Assembly: GCA_000023185.1 (NCBI GenBank)
Contig: CP001624.1
Location: forward strand, 124,001-188,000
DNA length: 64,000 nt
Reading direction: 5' to 3'
DNA from: Rhizobium leguminosarum bv. trifolii WSM1325
GTDB lineage: Bacteria; Pseudomonadota; Alphaproteobacteria; Rhizobiales; Rhizobiaceae
Shown one piece after another: positions 7,638-15,329 of this stretch. The position numbers and the translations under genes are program-made. How positions within the stretch are numbered: position 1 is the stretch's first letter; every line of letters begins with the position of its first letter. The notes below the pieces were generated by a model. The model was not told the DNA's origin and did no database searches. It was given only the letters and a program-made list of their open reading frames with translations.

Positions 7638-8846
7638 CTACCTGTAGGAATAGCCGTGGCTATGGCGCACCAGCTTGCGCGCCCGCGGCACGTAGCGGCT
7701 GGCGGCAAAGGCATCGGCTCCCATCACCGCATAGCGCGGCTCGAACAGCTTATTGAGGACCGAAACGTCGCCGTTGGAATCCGTCGCCTCGAGATCGGAA
7801 TCGACCAGGTCGAAAATGGTAAATTCGGCTTGCGAACCGACCGCGAGCCGGTTCTCCATCGACAGCTTGATGACGGATGCCGGCGCATGGGTGACGGCTT
7901 CCACCACTTTGTCGAAAGGCATGCCGACACTGAGCAGCTTCGACATCGTCGTCGCCAGGTCCCAGACCGGGAAGTTCATCGAATGGCCGTGCAGGTCGGT
8001 AGAGATCGAGAACGGCAGAAGCCCGCGCGCGATCGCCGCCTCGGCGACCTTGAAGGAGAAGGAGGCGCCACCATGGCCGATGTCGAGACGGATGCCTTCG
8101 GAGGCGCAGCGCTCGGCGAGATTAAAGAGGTCCTCGTCTTCCATGATGCTCGAGCCGGCCTTGCCGTTGAAGCAGTGGGTGACGACGTCGCCGGGGCCGA
8201 GGATCTCCAGCACCTCGTCATAGAGCGCCGGCGGCTCGCCGACATGCACCATCATCGGCACTTTCAAGATCTTGGCGATCTTCTTGCCGAGCTTGACCGG
8301 GGTGACGCCCCAGGATCCGGTGATGACATGGCTGGCGCGCACCTTGATGCCGACGATGTGCTCGCTGTTTGCGGCATAGACTTCGAGGATGCGGTCGAGA
8401 TCGATATCGCGGATATCCCGCAATTCCGCGACGCGGTTGCAGGCGACGAGGCCTATGGAGCCGAGATTGAGGAAGGCCTTGATGCGTTCGCGCGAGGGCT
8501 CGATGATATATTCGCGGAAGCCATGGAAATTCGCCTCACCAGCCGAACCGGCATCGACGAGCGTAGTGACGCCGCGCTCGAGGCCGCATTCGGACGGGCG
8601 GATGGAAATATCTGTGCCGCCGTGCCAGATATGCACGTGCAGATCGACCCAGCCCGGCGAAATGAAGGCGCCTTTGCCGTCGATGCGCGTCACATCCTGC
8701 GAGACGGTAAGCGACGGACCGATCTCGGCGATCTTGCCGTCGGCATTGACGAGGATGTCGGTCGCCCCCTCGGATGGGCCAGAACCGAAAGCCATCGGTT
8801 TGACATTGATGAGGAGAAGCGGCTTCTTCGCCTGGTCGCCGGGCAT
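7638..8846 (-). CDS. amidohydrolase/deacetylase metallohydrolase (COG3964 type)
   Basis: About 402 residues. The metal-binding HVH is at residues 70-72 (GWVDLHVHIW), followed by the metal-bridging lysine segment VGIKVRASH, then MVHVGEP, VVTHCFNG and the Asp in SISTDLHG. This is the dihydroorotase-like subgroup annotated as amidohydrolase/deacetylase, often found in amino-sugar-acid or related catabolic clusters. The start is chosen at 8846 because AAGGA lies nine bases upstream; ATG at 8855 abuts the ribosome site and 8894 is TTG. The natural substrate is unknown. Confidence 0.85.
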   Translation of the reverse strand: MPGDQAKKPLLLINVKPMAFGSGPSEGATDILVNADGKIAEIGPSLTVSQDVTRIDGKGAFISPGWVDLHVHIWHGGTDISIRPSECGLERGVTTLVDAGSAGEANFHGFREYIIEPSRERIKAFLNLGSIGLVACNRVAELRDIRDIDLDRILEVYAANSEHIVGIKVRASHVITGSWGVTPVKLGKKIAKILKVPMMVHVGEPPALYDEVLEILGPGDVVTHCFNGKAGSSIMEDEDLFNLAERCASEGIRLDIGHGGASFSFKVAEAAIARGLLPFSISTDLHGHSMNFPVWDLATTMSKLLSVGMPFDKVVEAVTHAPASVIKLSMENRLAVGSQAEFTIFDLVDSDLEATDSNGDVSVLNKLFEPRYAVMGADAFAASRYVPRARKLVRHSHGYSYR

Positions 8847-8870
8847 GACATGCATTCCTTTCGAAGTCTT

Positions 8871-8886
8871 GGACCGAGATCGGTCC
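8871..8886. promoter_or_regulatory. perfect inverted repeat in the amidohydrolase leader
   Basis: GGACCGA-GA-TCGGTCC, a 7-bp perfect inverted repeat with a 2-base centre, 25 bases upstream of the chosen start. It could be an operator half of the regulatory region or a short leader hairpin. Confidence 0.35.
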
Positions 8887-8898
8887 TCCGTCAAAATT

Positions 8899-8914
8899 CC
8901 ATAGTTATGCTATA
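8899..8914. promoter_or_regulatory. candidate IclR operator before the amidohydrolase gene
   Basis: CCATAGTTATGCTATA, containing ATAG-N5-CTAT, matches the CCATAGT-ATG motif upstream of the IclR gene at 6738. The AT-rich bases that follow (8911-8935) are the likely promoter core for the minus-strand gene. Confidence 0.5.
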
Positions 8915-9052
8915 TAAATCTTTATAATAGAATAAAGCTGCGGATGTCGCTGTCAAGAAAAATGACGCGGCCGACACCGCTGAGAAAATGGAAGCGGCGC
9001 GCTCCTTGCGACGCGCGCCTCTCTCGAAGATCCGATAAATTCGCGTTTGTGT

Positions 9053-9922
9053 TCAATCCCCAAGGATCGAATAGTCGAGCCTTTCCAGGTGCTCCGGATC
9101 AGCGATGGCGTCGATCGCGGCGATCCTGCCATCGGCGATCGTCAGCGCCACGACGACGCGGAGCTGGCCCTGGATCTCCACGACGAACCCAAGCTCACCG
9201 CCGACGATGGCGATTTCGGCTGCCTGCGCCCGACCCTTGAAGGCTTCGGCCACGTCAGTTGCGCCGCGCATTTCGCCAATGGTGCCGAAGCGGGCGGCCG
9301 TCGCATCCGGCCGGAAGACGACGTCGGGGGCAAGCACCGCGATCAATCCCTCCAGATCGCCGTTGCGCGAGGCTGTCAGAAAGGCCTCGGCGATCGTCCG
9401 CTTATGGCCGAAATCGACATCTGGCGCTTCGTCCACCCCCTGCACCCGGCGGCGGGCGCGGCTTGCAAGCTGGCGGGTAGCGGCGGACGAACGGCCGATG
9501 ATCGGCGCGATCTCGTCGAAGGGCAGATCGAACATGTCGTGAAGCACGAAGGCGACACGTTCGGCGGGCGCCAGCGTCTGCAGCACGACGAGCAGCGCCA
9601 GACCGACCGAATCGGCGAAGGCGGCTTCGCGCTCGGGATCGTTCGCCGGATCGGCGATCCCGCCATGGTCGGGCACCTCCAGCGGCTCCTCGCGCCGGGT
9701 CTTGCGGGCGCGCAGCATGTCGAGGCAGATGCGCGCCACCACCGTCGTCAGCCAGCCGCCGAGATTGCCGACCCCTGTCGTATCGGTGCGGCTAAGCCGC
9801 AGCCAGGCCTCCTGAACGGCATCCTCCGCCTCGCTGCGCGAGCCGAGCATGCGAAAGGCTGCGGCCCTCAGATGCGCTCTGTTCGCCTCGAATTCTTCAG
9901 TCAGCCATTTTTTCTCGTCCAT
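9053..9922 (-). CDS. ECF sigma factor with fused SnoaL-like domain (ECF41-like)
   Basis: A 289-residue protein. The sigma-70 region 2 is near residues 13-80 (RMLGSRSEAEDAVQEAWLRL) and region 4 near 115-165 (LAPAERVAFVLHDMFDLPFDEIA). A ~110-residue SnoaL/NTF2-like domain follows, the arrangement that replaces an anti-sigma factor in ECF41 proteins. The group's DGGGK motif appears as DATAARFG, so it is degenerate. A perfect ECF41-type promoter precedes this gene and another precedes the divergent AhpD-like gene, the usual ECF41 target, which supports autoregulation and assignment to this group. Confidence 0.9.
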   Translation of the reverse strand: MDEKKWLTEEFEANRAHLRAAAFRMLGSRSEAEDAVQEAWLRLSRTDTTGVGNLGGWLTTVVARICLDMLRARKTRREEPLEVPDHGGIADPANDPEREAAFADSVGLALLVVLQTLAPAERVAFVLHDMFDLPFDEIAPIIGRSSAATRQLASRARRRVQGVDEAPDVDFGHKRTIAEAFLTASRNGDLEGLIAVLAPDVVFRPDATAARFGTIGEMRGATDVAEAFKGRAQAAEIAIVGGELGFVVEIQGQLRVVVALTIADGRIAAIDAIADPEHLERLDYSILGD

Positions 9923-9923
9923 T

Positions 9924-9950
9924 TGTCACATTCCTCCGCTGCGTTCCGTC
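9924..9950 (+). promoter_or_regulatory. ECF41-type promoter for the AhpD-like gene
   Basis: TGTCACA (9924-9930), a 16-base spacer, then CGTC (9947-9950), reading toward the gene at 10030. This matches the -35/-10 signature remembered for ECF41 sigma factors exactly. Confidence 0.8.
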
Positions 9951-9958
9951 AAGGCCAT

Positions 9959-9985
9959 GACGCATAAAACCCGGCCGATGTGACA
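9959..9985 (-). promoter_or_regulatory. ECF41-type promoter for the sigma factor gene
   Basis: On the minus strand TGTCACA (9985-9979), a 16-base spacer, then CGTC (9962-9959), reading toward the sigma gene at 9922. Its -10 lies only 8 bases from the -10 of the plus-strand promoter, so the two face each other. Confidence 0.8.
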
Positions 9986-10029
9986 GCGCCGGCGGATCGT
10001 CGAACACGAAACGTATAAGGAGACATATC

Positions 10030-10506
10030 ATGCAGGAAAAATTGGTCATGCAGGAGAGAATGGGAAATCCCGCCCTCGTCCTTCCCGCAGCCATGCAGGC
10101 GCTCAATGCTCTCAGCAAGGTGCCGACCGAAACCGGCCTTTCGCCAAAGCTGCTCGAACTCGTCAATCTGCGCGCCAGCCAGATCAACGGCTGCAGCGTC
10201 TGCATCGATGGTCATTGGCGCATTGCCCGCAAACACGGCGAGACCGATGAGCGGCTCTTTGCTGTCGCTGGCTGGCGCGACGCCCCCTATTATAGCGATG
10301 CTGAACGCGCCGCGCTTGGGCTGGCGGAGGCGATCACCCGCCTTAGCGATCGGGCGGATCCGGTGCCGGATGATATCTGGGATGAGGCGACCCGGCATTA
10401 TGACGGAAAGAGCCTTGCGGCACTGGTCATCGCCATCGCCAACATCAATGTCTGGAACCGGCTGAACGTCGCCACCCGACAGGTCGCGGGGCAATGGAAG
10501 CCGTAA
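10030..10506 (+). CDS. carboxymuconolactone decarboxylase / AhpD-like protein
   Basis: A 158-residue protein of the AhpD-like carboxymuconolactone decarboxylase family. The redox and proton-relay motif CSVC with a following His (Cys55, Cys58, His62) is intact, as in alkylhydroperoxidase AhpD-type peroxidase-reductases. Family members reduce peroxides or disulfides; the physiological substrate is unknown. AAGGAG precedes the ATG. It is divergent from the ECF41-like sigma gene and has a matching promoter, so it is the likely principal target of that sigma factor. Confidence 0.9.
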   Translation: MQEKLVMQERMGNPALVLPAAMQALNALSKVPTETGLSPKLLELVNLRASQINGCSVCIDGHWRIARKHGETDERLFAVAGWRDAPYYSDAERAALGLAEAITRLSDRADPVPDDIWDEATRHYDGKSLAALVIAIANINVWNRLNVATRQVAGQWKP

Positions 10507-10513
10507 ACGGCGA

Positions 10514-10552
10514 GGTTGCCGGCAGCGCGTCACGCCTGCGCTGCCGGCAACC
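10514..10552. terminator. bidirectional hairpin between AhpD-like gene and rhaI
   Basis: A perfect 15-bp stem, GGTTGCCGGCAGCGC (10514-10528) with its complement at 10538-10552, and a 9-base loop. It lies between convergent genes. No U-tract follows. Confidence 0.65.
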
Positions 10553-10599
10553 ATCATCCCGCTCAGCATGGCTTCAGGCCATGCGAGACAATCGGTCGT

Positions 10600-11892
10600 T
10601 CAGATGATGCCGCCGCCGCCGGCAGCGGATGCCGGGCGCTCGGCCGCCACTTGTCTGCGATAACCGCTGGCGCGGTAGACGGCGATCGGGTCGATTGCGC
10701 CGCCGGCCCTGCGGCGGGCTTCGGCCAGAATCGGCTCGACATCGGCGCGATAGGCGCGCTTCAGCGTTTCCGACGCCATCAGCGCGTCGTTATCGTCCTG
10801 GTAGCCGGAGAGCGCCTTGCGGTCGACGAGCAGTGCCTGCGCATAGGCACGGCGGATTTCGTTGGCGCTGTTGATCAGGCTTTCGATCGGGTCGGTGACA
10901 TTGTGCGACTGGTCGATCATATGGGCCGGGTTGAAATCGTTGACGCCGCGCTGCTCGGCGTCGACCAGTTCGTTGAAGACGAGGAACAGCCGGTAGGGAT
11001 CGATCGCGCCGGCGTCGAGATCATCATCGCCATATTTGGAATCGTTGAAGTGGAAGCCGCCGAGCTTGCCGAACTGGATCAGCCGAGCGACGATCATCTC
11101 GATATTGGTATTCGGCGCGTGGTGGCCGAGATCGACGAGGCAATAGGCCTTGGGGCCGAGCGTCTGGGCGATCAGGTAGTTGCTGCCCCAATCCTGCACG
11201 ATGGTGGAATAGAAAGCCGGCTCGTACATCTTGTGCTCGGAAAACAGCTTCCAATCGTCGGGCAGCGCCTTGTAGATATCCGCCATCGAGGCAAGGTAAC
11301 GCTCGAAAGCCTTGGTGAAATGGCTCTGGCCGGGGAAGTTCGAGCCGTCGCCGATCCAGACCGTCAATGCCTTGGAGCCGAGCGCCTTGCCGATCTCGAT
11401 GCATTCGAGATTGTGCTCGACCGCTTGCGCCCGTGTTGCCGCATCGGTGTGGCTAAGCGAGCCGTATTTATAGGAATGGGCCTGGCCGGGCGCATCGGAA
11501 AATGTGTTCGAATTCATCGCATCGAAGCCGAGGCCGAGCGCGTTGCCCTTGGCCTTCAATTCGCTGGCATCCGCCTTGTCCCAGGGAATATGCAGCGAGA
11601 CGTTCGGGGTCGCCTGCGTCAGCTGATTGATGACGGCGCAATCGTCGAGTTTGTCGAAGATGCCGCGCGGCTCGCCGGTGCCGGGGAAACGCGCAAAACG
11701 CGTGCCGCCGGTGCCGACGCCCCAGGAGGGAACGGCAACGAAGAATTCCGCAACCTTGCGGGTGACCGCCTCGATATCGACGCCGCGACGGGCAAGCGTC
11801 GCGCCCAGTGCCTCGTAGTCGGCTTTCAGAGCGGTTGCCCGCTTGTCGTTGTCAGTCGCGACCAGATCTGGCGCAATCCTGGAATCTGTCAT
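10600..11892 (-). CDS. rhaI: L-rhamnose isomerase, rhizobial type
   Basis: A 430-residue metal-dependent TIM-barrel isomerase converting L-rhamnose to L-rhamnulose in the cytoplasm. Visible barrel motifs include VPSWGVGTGGTRF, LTVWIGDGSNFPGQ, LFSEHKMYEPAFYST (Glu and Lys at the metal site), CLVDLGHHAP and GGFHFNDSKYGDDD. The start has GGGAGGAA upstream. It is the second gene of the minus-strand rhaD-rhaI unit, next to the divergent uptake operon, matching the arrangement described for R. leguminosarum bv. trifolii. A 281-base gap holding an antisense small gene separates it from rhaD. The C terminus is Ala/Gly rich. Confidence 0.93.
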   Translation of the reverse strand: MTDSRIAPDLVATDNDKRATALKADYEALGATLARRGVDIEAVTRKVAEFFVAVPSWGVGTGGTRFARFPGTGEPRGIFDKLDDCAVINQLTQATPNVSLHIPWDKADASELKAKGNALGLGFDAMNSNTFSDAPGQAHSYKYGSLSHTDAATRAQAVEHNLECIEIGKALGSKALTVWIGDGSNFPGQSHFTKAFERYLASMADIYKALPDDWKLFSEHKMYEPAFYSTIVQDWGSNYLIAQTLGPKAYCLVDLGHHAPNTNIEMIVARLIQFGKLGGFHFNDSKYGDDDLDAGAIDPYRLFLVFNELVDAEQRGVNDFNPAHMIDQSHNVTDPIESLINSANEIRRAYAQALLVDRKALSGYQDDNDALMASETLKRAYRADVEPILAEARRRAGGAIDPIAVYRASGYRRQVAAERPASAAGGGGII

Positions 11893-11970
11893 CTATTCCT
11901 CCCTGGTCGCGAACCATAGGGGCACGGTTCGCGTTCAAACGCTTACATGTCTTCAAACGAAGGAGCTACG

Positions 11971-12129
11971 ATGGACGTTGTCCGCATTCTTCTTGCGATC
12001 ATCCTGCCGCCCCTTGGCGTATTCTTGCAGGTCGGGATCGGCCTGCATTTCTGGCTCAATATATTGCTGACACTCTGCGGCTATGTGCCGGGGATCATCC
12101 ACGCAATATGGGTGATCCTCCGGAAATAG
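11971..12129 (+). CDS. YqaE/Pmp3 family small membrane protein
   Basis: A 52-residue proteolipid with two hydrophobic segments (about residues 4-24 and 27-49) and the family pattern ILLAIILPPLGVFLQVG and GYVPGIIHAIWVIL. Members are stress-linked plasma-membrane proteins of unclear mechanism. AAGGAG sits six bases before the ATG at 11971. It is placed antisense between rhaD and rhaI, so any rhaDI read-through transcript is antisense to it. Confidence 0.88.
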   Translation: MDVVRILLAIILPPLGVFLQVGIGLHFWLNILLTLCGYVPGIIHAIWVILRK

Positions 12130-12173
12130 CTCTATCCGTTTGCTTACGCGTCCGGACGCAAAACCGAATCGCT

Positions 12174-14270
12174 CTAACGCGTAAAACTCTGCACGTTGCC
12201 GGCATCGACGTTGATGATGTTGCCGGTCGATTTCGCCGAAAGGTCCGAGGCGAGGAAATAGATCGCCTCGGCGATATCTTCCGGAAACACGTTGAGTTTC
12301 AGCATCGAACGCTTGCGGTAATGTTCCTCGAGATCGTCCACCTCGATCTTGGACGAGGCGGCGCGCTGCTCGCGCCATTCACCGCTCCAGATCTTCGAAC
12401 CGCGCAGGACCGCGTCCGGATTGACCGTGTTGACGCGGATGCCGGCATCCGCGCCTTCCAGCGCCAGGCAGCGGGCCAGATGGATTTCGGCAGCCTTTGC
12501 GGTGCAATAGGCAGATGCATTCGGCGAGGCGGCAAGACCGTTTTTCGAAGCGACGAAGATGACGTTGCCGCCGAGCGTCTGACGGCGAAACAGGCGGAAG
12601 GCTTCACGCGAGACGAGGAAATAACCGGTCGCCAGAATATCGATATTGCGGTTCCACGTCGCAAGCTCGGTCAATTCGATCGGCGCGGAGGAGGCAATGC
12701 CGGCATTGGAGACGAGGATGTCGATGCCGCCGAATTCGACGCAGGCTTCCGCGAAGGAGGCGATCACCGCATCTTCCTTGGTGACGTCGAGCCGGACGCT
12801 GCGCACGGCGTCAGCGCCGAACTTCTTGACGAAATCGGCTTCGGTGCCTTCGAGCGCTGTCTGGTCGATATCGGCAAGCACCACGCAGGCGCCTTCGCCG
12901 ACGAGGCGCGCGGCCGTCGCCCGACCGATGCCGCCGGCGCCGCCGGTGACGAAGGCGACGCGACCGGCAAGGCTCTTTGGCTTCGGCATGCGCTGCAGCT
13001 TGGCCTCTTCAAGCAGCCAATATTCGATATCGAAGGCTTCCTGCTCGGGCAGGCCCTGATATTCGGAGACCGTCGAGGCGCCGCGCATGACGTTGATGGC
13101 GTTGACGTAGAATTCGCTGGCGATGCGGGCCGTCGCCTTGTCGCGGGCAAAGGACAGCATGCCGACGCCGGGCACCAGGAAAATGACGGGATTGGCGTCG
13201 CGGATGGCGGGCGAATTGTCATGCTTGCAGTCGTTATAATAGCGGGCGTAGTCGGCGCGGTAATCCTCTAGCGCCTTGTCGAGACCGGCAACGATCGCGT
13301 CGACATCGGGCTTGGCCGGGTCGAAATCGACGATCAGCGGACGGATCTTGGTGCGCAGGAAATGGTCAGGGCAGCTGGTGCCGAGCGCGCCGAGCGGGCG
13401 CAGATCGCTGGAATTGACGAATTCGAGCACGGCATCCTGATCGTCGAAATGCCCGAGCTTGCGCTCCTGCTTGCCGATGCGGCCGCGAATCTCCGGCATC
13501 AGCCGGGCGGCGATGGCGCGGCGTTCGGCGACAGGCAGGCTTTGTGTCAGCGCGCCACCGAAAATCGTCTTGCCTTCGGTCTTTTCGGCAAACCAGACGA
13601 TCGCCTTGTTGATGATATCGAGCGTCAGTTCGTAGCAGGCCTTGGCATCGTTTGCCCAGGTGAAGAGGCCGTGGCTCTCGAGCACGACACCCTTGGCATT
13701 CGGGTTTGCGGCGACGAATGCGCCGAGGTCGAGGCCGAGCTGGAAGCCCGGACGGCGCCAGGGCAGCCAGCCGATCTCGTCGCCGAAGATCTGCTGCGTC
13801 AATTCCTTCGAATTCTTAGACGCGGCGATCGCGATGATCGCGTCGGGATGCATGTGGTCGACATGGGTGAAAGGCACGAAACCATGCAGCGGCGTGTCGA
13901 TCGAGGCAGCACGGGCGTTCAGGTTGAAGGTGCAGTGCGGCAGGAAGCCGACCATGCGGTCCTCGTCCTCGACGCCCTTGTAGATGCTCTTCAGCGATTC
14001 CAGCTTGTCCTGGTAGAGCGTCGCGAAACCGTCGAGCTTGATCGTGCCGACATCGCCGCCCGATCCCTTGACCCAGAGTACATTCACCTTGCCGCCGGTC
14101 AGCGGATCGGTTTCCAGTACCTTCGCCGAGGTGTTGCCGCCGCCGTAATTGGTGATGCGCTTGTCGGCGCCGAGCAGGTTGGAACGATAGAGCAGCTTGC
14201 CAGGCTCATCGAGGCCCGCCGCGTAAGCATCATCCCACCGGTTTTCCAAAAGCCGGACGTTCGCCGCCAT
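12174..14270 (-). CDS. rhaD: bifunctional rhamnulose-1-phosphate aldolase / short-chain dehydrogenase
   Basis: A 698-residue fusion. Residues ~1-400 form a class II aldolase/adducin domain with zinc-site histidines (FTHVDHMHPD, VLESHGLFTWA). Residues ~428-698 form a short-chain dehydrogenase (VAFVTGGAGGIGRATAARL; catalytic YCTAK). It cleaves L-rhamnulose-1-phosphate to dihydroxyacetone phosphate and lactaldehyde, and oxidises lactaldehyde. GGAGGATGAC precedes the ATG at 14270; an upstream frame to 14306 is not needed. It is divergent from rhaR, with repeated GATCGTTTT sites in between. Confidence 0.92.
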   Translation of the reverse strand: MAANVRLLENRWDDAYAAGLDEPGKLLYRSNLLGADKRITNYGGGNTSAKVLETDPLTGGKVNVLWVKGSGGDVGTIKLDGFATLYQDKLESLKSIYKGVEDEDRMVGFLPHCTFNLNARAASIDTPLHGFVPFTHVDHMHPDAIIAIAASKNSKELTQQIFGDEIGWLPWRRPGFQLGLDLGAFVAANPNAKGVVLESHGLFTWANDAKACYELTLDIINKAIVWFAEKTEGKTIFGGALTQSLPVAERRAIAARLMPEIRGRIGKQERKLGHFDDQDAVLEFVNSSDLRPLGALGTSCPDHFLRTKIRPLIVDFDPAKPDVDAIVAGLDKALEDYRADYARYYNDCKHDNSPAIRDANPVIFLVPGVGMLSFARDKATARIASEFYVNAINVMRGASTVSEYQGLPEQEAFDIEYWLLEEAKLQRMPKPKSLAGRVAFVTGGAGGIGRATAARLVGEGACVVLADIDQTALEGTEADFVKKFGADAVRSVRLDVTKEDAVIASFAEACVEFGGIDILVSNAGIASSAPIELTELATWNRNIDILATGYFLVSREAFRLFRRQTLGGNVIFVASKNGLAASPNASAYCTAKAAEIHLARCLALEGADAGIRVNTVNPDAVLRGSKIWSGEWREQRAASSKIEVDDLEEHYRKRSMLKLNVFPEDIAEAIYFLASDLSAKSTGNIINVDAGNVQSFTR

Positions 14271-14362
14271 GTCATCCTCCCATATGAAATCATCATCGGA
14301 GCGCAAAGTTCGCGCCCCTTTTCGCAGACGGTATCGCTCATCAAAACGGAGGTTGTCAATCG

Positions 14363-14454
14363 AAAACGATCAAATTCGATTATTGTGCAGCGCAATATGA
14401 AAATTTATGATCGTTTTTGATTGACACATTGTCATATGTGCGAAATAAACGATC
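14363..14454. promoter_or_regulatory. three RhaR operator candidates in the rhaD-rhaR gap
   Basis: AAAACGATC at 14363-14371, its inverse GATCGTTTT at 14409-14417, and AAACGATC again at 14447-14454. The first lies just upstream of the minus-strand TTGACA (14359-14354) that could serve rhaD. The last overlaps the -10 of the rhaR promoter. Repeats of this kind suit a DeoR-type repressor that blocks both directions. Confidence 0.65.
14421..14449 (+). promoter_or_regulatory. sigma70-like promoter of the rhaR operon
   Basis: TTGACA (14421-14426), a 17-base spacer, then AATAAA (14444-14449), 20 bases before the rhaR start. The third RhaR operator candidate overlaps the -10. Confidence 0.55.
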
Positions 14455-14468
14455 GAAGGAGGAGCCCC

Positions 14469-15281
14469 ATGCACGAACGCGAACGCCATCGCATCATTCT
14501 CAGCGCCGTTCAGGAAAAGTCCGTCGTCACGGTTCAGGATATTTCCGAACTGACCGAGGCTTCCGAGGCGACGATCCGGCGCGACATCGCGGCTCTCCAT
14601 GTCCAGGGCAAGATCCGGCGTGTGCGCGGCGGCGCCGAGGCGGTACATCCGCCGCAGCTCGGCAATCTCGCGGGGCGTCCCTTCCGCGTTTCGGAATCCG
14701 TCAATATCGATAAGAAGCGCGCAATCGCACGCCAGGCCGTCGAGCTTTGCGATCCGGGCGATGCGATCATCATCAATGGCGGCACGACCACCTTCCAGAT
14801 GGTGCATTTCATGGCGGCGCACCGCCTGCAGGTGATGACCAATTCTTTCGCGATCGCCGAACATCTGGTCAAACATTCGAAGAACACGGTGACGGTGCCA
14901 GGTGGCGCGATCTATCGCGAGCAGAGCCTGATCCTCTCTCCCTTCGACAATGACGCGATTCGCAATTTCTACGCCCGCCGATTCTTCATCGGCGCGCAGG
15001 GCATCGGCCCGCTCGGCATCATGGAAGCCGACGCGCTGATTATTCAAAGCGAACAGAAGCTGATGCATCAGGCCGACGAACTGGTCGTCATGGCCGATTC
15101 CAGCAAGTTCCATCGCCGGTCGAGCCTCATTTTATGCCCGCTCGAGCGTGTGTCTACGATCATCACCGATGACGGCATTCCAGAGGAATCCGTCAGGATG
15201 ATCGAGAATGCCGGCATCAGGCTCATTGTCGCGAGCCCGGTCGCCCAGGCAATCAAGGAGGATTCCTCGTCGGTCGCATAA
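14469..15281 (+). CDS. rhaR: DeoR family regulator of rhamnose utilisation
   Basis: A 270-residue DeoR-type repressor. The N-terminal helix-turn-helix is at about residues 6-57 (HRIILSAVQEKSVVTVQDIS, then SEATIRRDIAALH). The sugar-phosphate sensing domain follows (AIIINGGTTTFQMV, LMHQADELVVMADSSKF). AAGGAGGAG precedes the ATG at 14469. First gene of the plus-strand rha operon; it presumably represses rhaDI and itself until a rhamnose-derived phosphate accumulates. Confidence 0.9.
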   Translation: MHERERHRIILSAVQEKSVVTVQDISELTEASEATIRRDIAALHVQGKIRRVRGGAEAVHPPQLGNLAGRPFRVSESVNIDKKRAIARQAVELCDPGDAIIINGGTTTFQMVHFMAAHRLQVMTNSFAIAEHLVKHSKNTVTVPGGAIYREQSLILSPFDNDAIRNFYARRFFIGAQGIGPLGIMEADALIIQSEQKLMHQADELVVMADSSKFHRRSSLILCPLERVSTIITDDGIPEESVRMIENAGIRLIVASPVAQAIKEDSSSVA

Positions 15282-15329
15282 GGCGCCGGGGAGGTGTGAA
15301 GAGTGTCAATCAAGTGGGAGGATGAAAGC

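Noticed and set aside
10516..11919. A 467-codon plus-strand frame
   Set aside because: Antisense to rhaI, whose protein is unambiguous.
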